Assembly: GCA_030019075.1 (NCBI GenBank)
Contig: JASEHD010000011.1
Span: 1 to 39,177, forward strand
Length of the DNA: 39,177 nt
Source of the DNA: Bacteroidota bacterium
GTDB taxonomy: Bacteria; Bacteroidota; Ignavibacteria; UBA10030; SZUA-254
Direction: 5' to 3'
The notes under the pieces: generated by a model
The model's input: the letters and a program-made list of their open reading frames with translations, nothing else
Told to the model about the DNA's origin: nothing
Database searches by the model: none
Made by a program: the position numbers and the translations under genes
Shown here: positions 26,310 to 35,300 of the stretch, piece after piece
How positions within the stretch are numbered: the first letter of the stretch is position 1
Layout of the letters: every line of letters starts with the position of its first letter

Positions 26310-27695
26310 TCAGCGCATCCTTAATGCGTAACGCTTATACCAATCTTCATCGTAAAGCTCGCTCCGGTGCGTGGAATGAACCAGACGGTAACTCCCCAGA
26401 CCTTCGCGGTCAACAAACACAAATATCACTCCGCCCTGAATATTGTTGTAGTGCCATATCTCGTAAGGATTACTCTCAGCAGAACTGGGGAAACGCTCGA
26501 TCTCATCACAGGTACCATAAACTATGAGGACACGTCCACGATCAGTTTTCCATCCCTGACGTAATCCTGTTGATAATTGATCATTCGCATATTGAATTCG
26601 CTTATTATATTCTTCTTCTTTAATTTGCCCTGTAACACTTCGCCTCTGCCAAAAATCGAATATGAATTTCTGCTTTGCTTTTAATTCCGTAAGATTACCG
26701 AACAGAGCTTTCTCATTTTCTGTGGCAATATACTTTGCATATTCAAACGCTTGATTCAGTTCATCTTCATTCATAATCGAATACCGGCTTCGGGATACAT
26801 CCATTCTTTGCTCAATCATTGTTGAATCGAATATAGCCCCATATCGGTAAATGTAAAATTTCTTAGCCGACTCATCAATAATCGTTTTAGATGTATCGAG
26901 CAACGATATCCGAAATTGATACGTTCCGGTTGTCAGCGAAGAGAGATTCAACATCCCCACTTCAACGCTCGCATCATACACACGAGGTTTTATTTTATCC
27001 TTAGTAATTACTTTCCTCCCGGATGCATCAATAACGGTAGTCCGAACAATGATATTAGGTTCCTCTTTCTTTAATAGTAAATTATATGCGTTCGCATAAT
27101 AATAAAGAACTGGTGAGCCAGTACCGTACATTCGGCTTGGATTCGGTATCACTTCGAGTGTATTTTTATAGAATAAAGACTGCTCATTCGTCGATGCCTG
27201 AATTGATGTGCATAACTCGATATCGCTTAAAAATTCACGATCCGTTGGAAACATGCTAATACTAAATGGTATTGCAACACTATCTCTACGCATTGGAGCG
27301 AGTGCATCAAAAGTTGTTAACGTAAGAGTATAATCACCTTGAGGAAGTCCGATTGTTTGCATCCCAACCAACAATTGTGCTGTTGAAAGTTGATTGGTAG
27401 GATTGAGTGCATGGGTAACAGTCCAGGTTTTGTTTGCTGCTATTCGGCTGCCATTTTGAATGATCCATTCGAAAATGATTTTACCACCATATTGACCGGA
27501 ATCGAGCTGATAAGTAAGCATTCCCTCCGAAAAGCTGTAATACATTTCAAGAAATACCTGTGACGAATCACTGTAGAAACGTGCATAATCAACATCGGTT
27601 CTTAAATCATTTTTTGGATAAATAAAATCTTGTGCGAATAGATTGTTGTACAACAATAATAGTACAATTGATATTAGAATATATTTCTTATCCAT
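26310..27695 (-). CDS. GWxTD-domain secreted protein
   Basis: 461 aa. Signal peptide at residues 1-21 (VLLLLYNNLFAQ). The large middle part is beta-rich and unrecognised; it includes phrases such as LPQGDYTLTLTTFD and LTTGTYQFRISL, similar to Ig-like folds. The C-terminal domain has FWQRR, then RQGWKTDRGRVLIVYG (GWKTD near 381-385), NPYEIWHY and FVFVDREG, the defining motif set of GWxTD proteins. Their function is unknown; they occur mainly in FCB and Acidobacteria genomes. It lies 3 bp after the yjbQ-like stop and 8 bp before the acyltransferase, so it is in the envelope operon. Confidence 0.92.
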   Translation of the reverse strand: MDKKYILISIVLLLLYNNLFAQDFIYPKNDLRTDVDYARFYSDSSQVFLEMYYSFSEGMLTYQLDSGQYGGKIIFEWIIQNGSRIAANKTWTVTHALNPTNQLSTAQLLVGMQTIGLPQGDYTLTLTTFDALAPMRRDSVAIPFSISMFPTDREFLSDIELCTSIQASTNEQSLFYKNTLEVIPNPSRMYGTGSPVLYYYANAYNLLLKKEEPNIIVRTTVIDASGRKVITKDKIKPRVYDASVEVGMLNLSSLTTGTYQFRISLLDTSKTIIDESAKKFYIYRYGAIFDSTMIEQRMDVSRSRYSIMNEDELNQAFEYAKYIATENEKALFGNLTELKAKQKFIFDFWQRRSVTGQIKEEEYNKRIQYANDQLSTGLRQGWKTDRGRVLIVYGTCDEIERFPSSAESNPYEIWHYNNIQGGVIFVFVDREGLGSYRLVHSTHRSELYDEDWYKRYALRMR

Positions 27696-27698
27696 TTA

Positions 27699-28112
27699 TT
27701 ATTCCCCTATCACTTTAATAATAACACGTTTTCGTCGCTGTCCGTCAAACTCGGCGTAATATATCTGCTGCCATGGACCAAAATCGAGTCTCCCTTCCGT
27801 TATCGGTACGATTACTTCGTGATGGACCAATAGACTTTTTAGATGGGCATCTCCATTTGTTTCGCCCGTACGATGATGTCTATAGTTTGGATTGAACGGT
27901 GCAAGCTTTTCAAGCCATTCATCAATATCCTGAATTAATCCTGATTCAGCATCATTAACATAGACACCTGCGGTGATGTGCATAGCAGAGACTAACACCA
28001 TTCCCTCCTTTACACCGCTTCGCGTAACAATCTGCTGAACTTCATCTGTTATGTTGAGATAATCTCTTTTCTTTTTTGTGTTGTACCAAATGTATTCAGT
28101 CATAGATTTCAT
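27699..28112 (-). CDS. YjbQ/UPF0047 family protein
   Basis: 137 aa. Conserved marks are [21 protein letters not shown], the [19 protein letters not shown] block with clustered histidines, and [22 protein letters not shown]. The family has been linked to secondary thiamine-phosphate synthase activity, but the physiological role is unsettled. The ATG at 28112 is favoured by a CGGAGA ribosome site; a later ATG at 28103 has worse spacing. It heads a five-gene operon with 3-14 bp gaps or overlaps. Confidence 0.9.
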   Translation of the reverse strand: MKSMTEYIWYNTKKKRDYLNITDEVQQIVTRSGVKEGMVLVSAMHITAGVYVNDAESGLIQDIDEWLEKLAPFNPNYRHHRTGETNGDAHLKSLLVHHEVIVPITEGRLDFGPWQQIYYAEFDGQRRKRVIIKVIGE

Positions 28113-28184
28113 ATTTATAATCTCCGTATACTATTAACGATAGCCAATGTGACTTGCGCAACCAATGAATCATATCAAGCGAGC

Positions 28185-28309
28185 GAGTCATGCCGAACTC
28201 CCGCCTGCTGCCTGCCCGATGCAGGCGGGCGGGCAGGTGTTTCGGCATCTACGCTCAGACCCTGAAACAAGCCAACCCTGACGACAGGTCGGGGTTCAGG
28301 GTGACTCGG
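28185..28309 (+). repeat. Three-way-junction repeat, copy A1 (with nested palindromes)
   Basis: Terminal stem GAGTCA (28185-28190)/TGACTC (28302-28307), hairpin 1 ATGCCGAA (28190-28197)/TTCGGCAT (28241-28248), linker CTACGCTCAGA, hairpin 2 CCCTGAA (28260-28266)/TTCAGGG (28295-28301). The loop of hairpin 1 holds interleaved GC-rich palindromes (CCCGCCTGC 28200-28208 with GCAGGCGGG 28221-28229; CCTGCCC 28211-28217 with GGGCAGG 28231-28237). The loop of hairpin 2 holds another (AACCCTGAC/GTCGGGGTT, one wobble). Confidence 0.8.
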
Positions 28310-28314
28310 TTTTG

Positions 28315-28363
28315 GAGTCATGCTAAATCCTGATATTCATCAGTACAAGCCCGCTTCGGCATT
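28315..28363 (+). repeat. Three-way-junction repeat, copy A2, truncated
   Basis: It begins GAGTCATGCT and ends in CTTCGGCAT but has no second hairpin. Its loop carries CCTGATATTCATCAGTACA, the same loop sequence as in copy B2 650 bp away. Confidence 0.7.
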
Positions 28364-28377
28364 TTTACCCTGCCAAC

Positions 28378-28440
28378 GAGTCATGCTGAATTTATTTCAG
28401 CATCTACGCTCAGACCCTGAACCGAGTTCAGGGTGACTCG
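28378..28440 (+). repeat. Three-way-junction repeat, copy A3, minimal form
   Basis: Terminal stem 28378-28383/28434-28439; hairpin 1 ATGCTGAA (28383-28390)/TTCAGCAT (28396-28403); hairpin 2 CCCTGAA (28415-28421)/TTCAGGG (28427-28433). Hairpin 1 has a compensated C-G to T-A change relative to A1. At 62 bp it is close to the smallest complete unit. Confidence 0.8.
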
Positions 28441-28609
28441 GGTTGGTTGTTATTTTTCTCAATACTGACCTTGCCATGGAATATCATCGTATAAATCTTT
28501 CATCTCAGGATTGAACGATTTTATTAACTGATGTTACGCAAAGGTTATTTTTATCATGCTTCGTTACTACATTGCCGTAAACGGCAATGCTCATGCAAAC
28601 AAAGCATTC
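28441..28609. other. Gene-free stretch with a strong hairpin
   Basis: No coding frame seen. It includes a perfect 9-bp hairpin with a 2-nt loop (28570-28578 with 28581-28589, CATTGCCGT/ACGGCAATG). It lies past the 3' end of the GIY-YIG gene. No T-tract follows on either side, so a plain terminator is unlikely. Confidence 0.6.
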
Positions 28610-28620
28610 TTAAGAATGCT
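28603..28620. repeat. 18-bp perfect palindrome at the end of the GIY-YIG gene
   Basis: AGCATTCTTAAGAATGCT is fully self-complementary. Its centre supplies the TAA stop codon of the GIY-YIG frame, so the gene end is made by the palindrome. Confidence 0.7.
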
Positions 28621-28867
28621 GAATTTTATCTGCATTTAACTTCCAATCTCGATGCCAATTCTTTATCTGTTTTTCTCGAACAATAGCACTGTACATTGAT
28701 GGTAACTCCTCATAATAAACAAGAATATTCAGATTGTACTTTCTTGTAAATACCGATCCTATTCCTCGTCTATGCTCTTCGACCCGCTTTCCTAAATTAT
28801 TTGTTACACCCGTATAAAATGTCGTTCGATTATAATTTGTCATTATGTAAACATATCCCTTTTTCAT
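28610..28867 (-). CDS. Short GIY-YIG nuclease domain protein, probably 3'-truncated
   Basis: 85 aa from the ATG at 28867. The frame extends to 28939 but the extra 24 residues are translated repeat DNA (copy B1). The GIY-YIG half-motifs are YVYIM and FYTGVTN, with the conserved R in LGKRVEEHRRG and the E in VREKQIKNWHR. It is of the stand-alone UhbQ/UPF0213 kind. Members usually continue about 10 residues past WKL with an acidic NPEW-like tail; here it ends KIQHS inside a palindrome. It is flanked on both sides by the same repeat family, which raises the question of a link. It may or may not be active. Confidence 0.8.
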   Translation of the reverse strand: MKKGYVYIMTNYNRTTFYTGVTNNLGKRVEEHRRGIGSVFTRKYNLNILVYYEELPSMYSAIVREKQIKNWHRDWKLNADKIQHS

Positions 28868-28908
28868 CAAACTTAAAATATTCTCATTTACTTTACTAAC
28901 CACGTTTA

Positions 28909-28960
28909 GACCCCTGAAACAAGCCTGCCCTGACGACATCTCAGGGTTCAGGGTGACTCA
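28909..28960 (+). repeat. Three-way-junction repeat, copy B1, second half only
   Basis: Hairpin 2 only: CCCTGAA (28912-28918)/TTCAGGG (28947-28953) ending TGACTC. A nested palindrome CCCTGA/TCAGGG (28928-28933, 28941-28946) is in its loop, with the same AAGC-CTGACGACA flank as in A1. The first half is missing next to the GIY-YIG gene. Confidence 0.7.
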
Positions 28961-28970
28961 GTCGAGGACG

Positions 28971-29088
28971 GGGTCATGCCGAATCCTGATATTCATCAGT
29001 ACAAGCCCGTTTCGGCATCTACGCTCAGACCCCTGAAACACCTGCCCGCCGCTTCGCTCTGGCAGGCGGGAGTTCAGGGTGACCCGGC
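28971..29088 (+). repeat. Three-way-junction repeat, copy B2
   Basis: Terminal stem GGGTCA (28971-28976)/TGACCC (29080-29085), a compensated change from GAGTCA/TGACTC. Hairpin 1 is 28976-28983/29011-29018 with the CCTGATATTCATCAG loop also seen in A2. Hairpin 2 is 29031-29037/29073-29079 with a nested GC palindrome (CCTGCC/GGCAGG and CCCGCC/GGCGGG) in its loop. Confidence 0.8.
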
Positions 29089-29092
29089 TGGC

Positions 29093-29154
29093 GAGTCATG
29101 CCGAACTGGTTTCGGCATCTTAATAGACCCCGAAACGAGTTCGGGGTGACCCGG
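29093..29154 (+). repeat. Three-way-junction repeat, copy B3
   Basis: Minimal form. Hairpin 1 is 29098-29105/29111-29118. Hairpin 2 is CCCCGAA (29128-29134)/TTCGGGG (29140-29146), compensated relative to CCCTGAA/TTCAGGG. The terminal stem GAGTCA/TGACCC (29093-29098, 29147-29152) has one mismatch. The linker is altered to CTTAATAGA. Confidence 0.75.
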
Positions 29155-29221
29155 ACTTGGGAGTCATCCCCGCTCATTACCAAATTCTGTTTGGAAACGT
29201 AAGCGCCAACTTAGTTTTTTA

Positions 29222-29278
29222 GTTCCCAAAGATGACTTTGGGAACCAGGAACAGGTATTAGTCGGGAGTGGAACTCCC
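29222..29278. repeat. Two further hairpins of different sequence
   Basis: A perfect 10-bp hairpin GTTCCCAAAG-ATGA-CTTTGGGAAC (29222-29245) is followed by GGGAGT-GGA-ACTCCC (29264-29278). Neither belongs to the three-way-junction family. The surrounding 29155-29394 has no gene. Confidence 0.65.
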
Positions 29279-29326
29279 TCCTAACTTGCTTATAACATAT
29301 TAAAAAAGTAGAAGAAAGGCAATAAA

Positions 29327-29359
29327 TAGAAAAGGCACCCCGAATTAATCGGGATGCCT
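29327..29359 (-). terminator. Terminator of the 3023-aa gene
   Basis: A two-part stem (29333-29337 with 29355-29359 and 29339-29343 with 29349-29353, one mismatched pair) is followed on the minus strand by TTTTCTATT. It lies 36 bp beyond the stop codon of the giant gene. Confidence 0.75.
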
Positions 29360-29394
29360 CTTCGTTGTGGATTAGAGAATCTATAAATCGAATA

Positions 29395-32300
29395 TTATCT
29401 CACTAACAACATCTTCTTTACAGTCTTGAAGTTTGTTGTTGCTTCGTCCCCGTCAGCGATTCCTTCTGCCTGGATGTGATAGAAGTAAACGCCAGAAGCA
29501 AAACCATCTGCATTGAATTCAATCTCTTGTGTTCCTTCGTACAATTCTTCCCGATCAAGTAATGAAGCTACTTCCTGACCGAGCAGGTTGTAAATCTTCA
29601 ATGTTACAAATGCATCTACTGGTAACTCGAACGAGATTGTCGTAGTCGGGTTGAATGGATTCGGATAGTTCTGATGCAATGTGTACATTGACGGAATTTC
29701 AGGTGCAGAACCCGCTATCGGTGCAATGACAGCAGGAATAACATCCGGATTTGCCTTCAAGTACGGAACCTCAATCAACGACTTGTAACCTTTGAACCTC
29801 AACGAATAAGCAAAATACGCAGTATCGAGTGGACCTTCAAATGCTGTATTTATTTTTTCGATAGTGGCTGATAGATTTTCAAAAACATCTAACTCGGCAT
29901 ATACCTTTTTCAGAAGTGCTGAATCATATTGACCCATCATTAATGGATCGCCAAAGTTAGCAATTTCCTTAACCATCAAGCCGTTCAGAGGATTGCTCGT
30001 TCCATCATCGTATATCAATTCGCCAAAGCCGAGAGGATTTATACGCATTGCACTTGAGGTTATATTCACCTTCAATGCAATCATATCGGCAAGAAGCTTG
30101 TTGTCGAACTTCGTTGGCGGTAAGCTCTTCTGCTGCTTCACCAAGTCCTTAGTCTTACCCGTCAGATGATCGAAACCACGAGGCGTTCCTTCGTGCATTT
30201 GACCCGTATTCTTCACGATGAGGGTTTTTAACACATCACCGTACTTCGTTGTCTGGAACCAGCCGTATTGCTTGGTACTATCAGTACGCACATTTCCAAT
30301 TACCAAACCAGTGGCACCATGTCCACAGAAAGACTCAGCTAATGCATTAACACGATTCGGCATTGGCAGCTTTGGCTGATTGCGCGTGAATACCGGATCC
30401 TTTTTCTTAGCACCAACAAGAACATTATCTCTTGTCCACCAGTATTTTGGTATCTTCTGAACTTTACCTTTATTACCGTAGCCATATACGTACACCGTAT
30501 CACCGGCATCCAGTGGCGTTGAGAATACGAAATTCCATTTCTTTAATTTTGTCTCTGCAGGCGTTGCGACGGATGCGGGTATCGTACCGAATGGGAATGT
30601 CGTATCAATCGCATGAGTAAACTCCATGTGCAGATCGTTTACATTATTACTATCACTTACAACAAAGAGGATAAAATCTACCTTATCTGGTTTTCGTTGG
30701 ACGAATTTATTAATCTTACCCTTATTGTCTTTATCAAGTGCGATACTTTCCGGCATGAAGCTGCGGTACATTGCCAGATAATTAGCATCTTCCTCGAATG
30801 TTGCTGTGATGTTTTTGTTTGCATTCATCACAACGGTAAGCGGATTTGTGGAGCCGCTCGCATCACCACTCCATTCTTTGAACTTCCAGCTTAGATCATC
30901 TGGTATTGCTGTCAACTCGACGTTTGTATTATAATTGTACGTTGGTTGATCTGGAGCTTTTGTTACAGTTCCGCCACCAACAACTGAAACATTGAGCGTA
31001 TAAGTATTGATGGTGAACGTAGCCGTTACCGTTTTGGGTCCATCCATTGTTATGTTCTTTGGTGTTTCAGAACCTAATAGATCGCCACTCCATCCTGCAA
31101 ATGTCCAACCTTCCGCTGCATTTGCAGTTAACTCAACGATCTGTCCATGAGTATAAGTAGCTTGGTCAGGATTCTTCAAAACCGAACCACTGCCGACTAT
31201 ATTGATCGTAAGTGTGTAATCGCTCAATTCGCCGATTGCAAAATCGCTGAACGATGTTACACCAGTTACTTCTGTGCTTGTCGATGTACGGGTACCCATC
31301 GTCAACGGATTCCAGTTCACTCCATCGTAACGTTTCGCAACGAATACTAATGGATTGGCTCCCAGATCAACGTCACCCGATACAAAGTTAAATGTTGCGC
31401 TGTAATTATCAAGTACAACACCGCTATTGGTGAATATATAATATCTGTTGACCGACTTATTGCTGTTGATCTGTGATGTTGCTATCTGCGGATGCTCAAC
31501 TGGATTTACTGTAGCAGTCAATTCACCGAGATTCGTTACGGTTCCGGCGGTGAAGAGTATCGGTGTGTAATTCGATGCATCACCGATTTCAAATGTCCGT
31601 GATACACCAGTACCGGTCGGGATATGCATTTGGAGATTACCAAAGATATGACCACTTGTTCTACTGACAGAACCTGTTGAGCTGATAATTAGTTTATCGG
31701 GCCCTGTAATCACGTTACCGCTCAATAATGTCAGAACGCCATCTACCGTATGGTCAGATGAAAGAGTAACGCCCGCGGAATTGTTAATCGTGAGATTATT
31801 GCAATTTGCCGGGAAGCCATTACCAGTAACCTGCGCGACCGTTCCGTTATAAACATAATTCGCTAAGGAACTAAATGTGCGGGTTCCCGTTACTTGAACG
31901 TTACCAGTTGCACCAGAAGTTGTAATACCATCCGGTGAGCCGATGCCAAGTGTACCTCCATCTGCTAATTCAAAAGTTCCTTTTCCGATAATCAGATTTG
32001 TCCCAAGGTAGAAAGAACCGCTAACTGCAGATCTCGTAGAATCGAGCCAGAGATTATTATTAATCAAATTTACCGTCCTACCAGCAGCAATCTGTACTGT
32101 GCGGAAAACATTAGCAGCACCAGGGTCAAAATTAGATGTATTAGTACCCTTGAAGATAACAAAGAAATCACCAGTATCTCCGCCACCATCTCCTTCTTCT
32201 ACAATGCCTCCATTATTAATCAGGTTACCGCCAATCCGCAGCGTACCACTACCTGTGAAATTAACGCCACGTAATTTTGCACCGCTATTTATTGTTAAAT

Positions 32301-35300
32301 CACCGTTAACATCCAATTCACCTGTGATAGGTGAAGTAGAATTAGAAAGTACAATTATGCCGCCATTGACTGTTACATTACCATATACATATACAGTTCG
32401 TGACGTTGTACTCCCCGTGCCACAACGGAGTTCACCGGTATTTGACTTCAAGAGATTCCCTGCCACGATCATTGTCCCTGATGGTGTAGCATTACCTGTC
32501 GAATTCCAATGTACATTTCCAAAAGTTACAGTCTGCACTGCTGGATTTCTATAGCCAAATCCTGTGGCACCGCCACCAATGGTAAATAGAGAAGCGATAT
32601 CGAAAGCATAGGGTGTTGGACCATTTCCTGGTAATGGGTTGAACAAACTTATTTTAAGCTCGGCACCTGCCTGTGCGGTAAATGTACCACGTAATTGCAA
32701 TGCAAACGTAGCCAAATCAAGCACACCACCCGTTTGCACTGTTGCCGCTTCGCATGTATCTGTCGCAGTCAATGTAACCGTATGACCAGAAGCTATTATA
32801 GCCGCCTGATTTGCCGCCGGTTTGACTCCGCCAACCCACGTTGAACCAACCGACCAGTTACCATTCTGGAACGACGTTACAGTGCCCGAGGTAACCGTAA
32901 TCGAATTACTAACTCCTTGGGTCATAGTGCTCGCATCTGCAAGTACAGTACCTGTACCGGATGTAGATGATGTAAGATTCGTCCACGAGGCAACGCCAGC
33001 CGAAGCGGTTTGTGTCAATCCTCCAACATCAGTTGATGCTAATGTGAAAGTACCGGATGAGAGTGTTACATTTCCGGTGTAATCTCCATCTTTATTTCCA
33101 TTAACATCTTGTGCTGTTACAGCCACAGGAGCAATGTTAGATCCAACAAGCAAGCCCGATTGCGGGTGTGTTGTAAATGCAAGCTGAGTTGCCTGCACGT
33201 CTATGGTTGTACCCGGTGTACCCACAACATCGGTTCCACCCGGCGCCATGTAAGAGCCAGAAGCATCAACTGTTACATCGGTATTTTGATTAATCTTGAA
33301 TTCAAACACCTTTCCATCTGAACCAGCGGGGAGTGATGTTTTCAGATAAATCTTAACCGTTAGTGTTAAACTGCCATCATCAGGAACGGTAACGATCGGT
33401 GAACCCGACCAGCTAACATTATCAGCAGTTATTGTTGCCGTACCCAAACTGTTGACACCATTGAACAGCTCCGCACCCAGAATCGAGGCAGACCATGAGC
33501 TAACTGTGTTATTAGAACCTTTAGCAAGTTGAATATAATTGAGAATAGTACCCGTTAAATCCGCATCACCTGATGCACCACCATCGCGGACTGTGAAATC
33601 AAATACCGCTACCTGCTCGGGTTGTGTATCTACAAGTGATGATATCGTTGCCGGGATGCTGAGAACTCCGGCGATAACATCAGAGAGTTGACTTCCAGTT
33701 ACAATAAGCGGATTAGCATCGTCTGTTAAAGTCCAACGAGAGAACGAGCTTACGTTATTCAATGTAACAGTATTGTTCGTTGGACTCGGTGTACCGCCTT
33801 CTTCCGTCCAATTTACTCCATTATCAATGGATTTCCACATCTCGAGTGTTGCCTCATCACGACCGTTAAGCTCAGATTCGTCGTAATGGAATGTAGCATT
33901 AACATTCAGCCCTGAGTTATTGGTTGGTGTAATATCAAAATAACGTTTCACCGATTGAGCTGCAGGTCCTTGTCCTACGCCTGTTACACGTGTAATCGTA
34001 GTTGAACCGGGAGAATCTCCGTAGGAGTCCATCTCGAAACCGATACCACCAAATGTTTGTGGTGAAGTAACCGTTCGTGTAACTGTAACATTACCGATGA
34101 CTGTATTCCCTGCTGTTTCTGTGAGTGTTCCGGTAGAACCGAGGTCTACGGAATAACTACCCGTCGTAAGATCACCACTTGATAATAAGAGCACATCATT
34201 CATAGTAATATTACCAACCAGTGAAACACCGCTCGAGTTATTAATAGTAAGATCATCAAATGTGCGGGCTGCTAAATATTGGGCAGCCGAACCGTTGCAT
34301 TCAACAGTCGAGCCGCTTGCAAGCGTAACACCACCCGTCGCACTTATATTTCCTTCGATGGCACCGGAGCCGGATGTTGAACCAACTTTAAGTGTGGCGC
34401 CATTGGACACGCTGACAGAACCACCCGTACCAGAAATGACACTCGTTCCACAATCGAGTGCCCCGTTAACTGTAATTGCTTGTGAAATGGCAATACTCTT
34501 CGATAGAACCACATCAGCTCCGGAAGCGATGATAATACTGGTATTAGCACCAAATGTTAATGTACCACCCCCACTAATTGTCTGTGTTGATGTACCGTTA
34601 AAATTGACAGTTGCTGCTGTCGATGCGCTAAATCCAAGTGTAGCACCACCTGCGATGGACACATCACCCTTTATATTGGTTGTAAAATTTGGATTAAGAT
34701 TAAATGTTCCCTGAGTAACAGTGATATCCTCCATAGTAGTACCTGTGCTTCCTGAGGTTGGAGAACAAGTACCACTCGCATTGTATTCATAATTTGCATA
34801 CACACGATTGTCTAATGATGGAAATCCAGTTGTTTCATGTTTGTATAAACTTCCTGATTGGAAAACTACTTTAGAATTTGGTGCAGATAATCCAAAAGGA
34901 TTCGAGCCAGCTTGGAATATGAATGTTGATCCATTTGCAAATATTACTACGTTTGCAGTACCAGAATTTGTAAATATATTTCCAGTCATCCCAGTGCCTT
35001 GCGTCATAATTGAACCTGATTGGAACGTGATAGCACTCTCATCCTGAGCATTCAACTTATGTGCTGCACTTGTGTACGTCATTGTTCCACTGATACTTCC
35101 CGTTGCACCAGTACCAACAAAAATCGTAATAGCATTTGCTACATTACAATTGAGTGCTGAACCGGCAGCAACCGATAAATCAACACCGGAACCGCCGCTG
35201 ATTGTGAGTGTAACTGCCCCGCCTGCTTGCAGATTAACGGTACTGCTATTACTAACCAACAATTGCCCGATCGTTTGTGTAGGCACGCTCGTAGCTGTTA

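Noticed and set aside
28868-28939. 24-residue N-terminal extension of the GIY-YIG protein
   Set aside because: It is translated repeat sequence from copy B1; the domain begins at MKKGYVYIM.
28185-29152. Possible CRISPR array or integron attachment array
   Set aside because: Copies differ in length, have no regular spacers, and no cas genes or integrase are near. The folded repeat explanation fits better, though attC-like folding was considered because of the imperfect hairpins.
32099-32554. 151-aa plus-strand open frame inside the giant gene region
   Set aside because: It is antisense to the 3023-aa gene, whose domains and sorting signal are clear; the translation is Pro/Val/Thr-rich as expected from the reverse of Thr/Gly/Ser-rich coding, with no recognisable domain.
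34262-34714. 150-aa plus-strand open frame inside the giant gene region
   Set aside because: Same reason: an antisense shadow of repetitive Thr/Ser/Gly codons.
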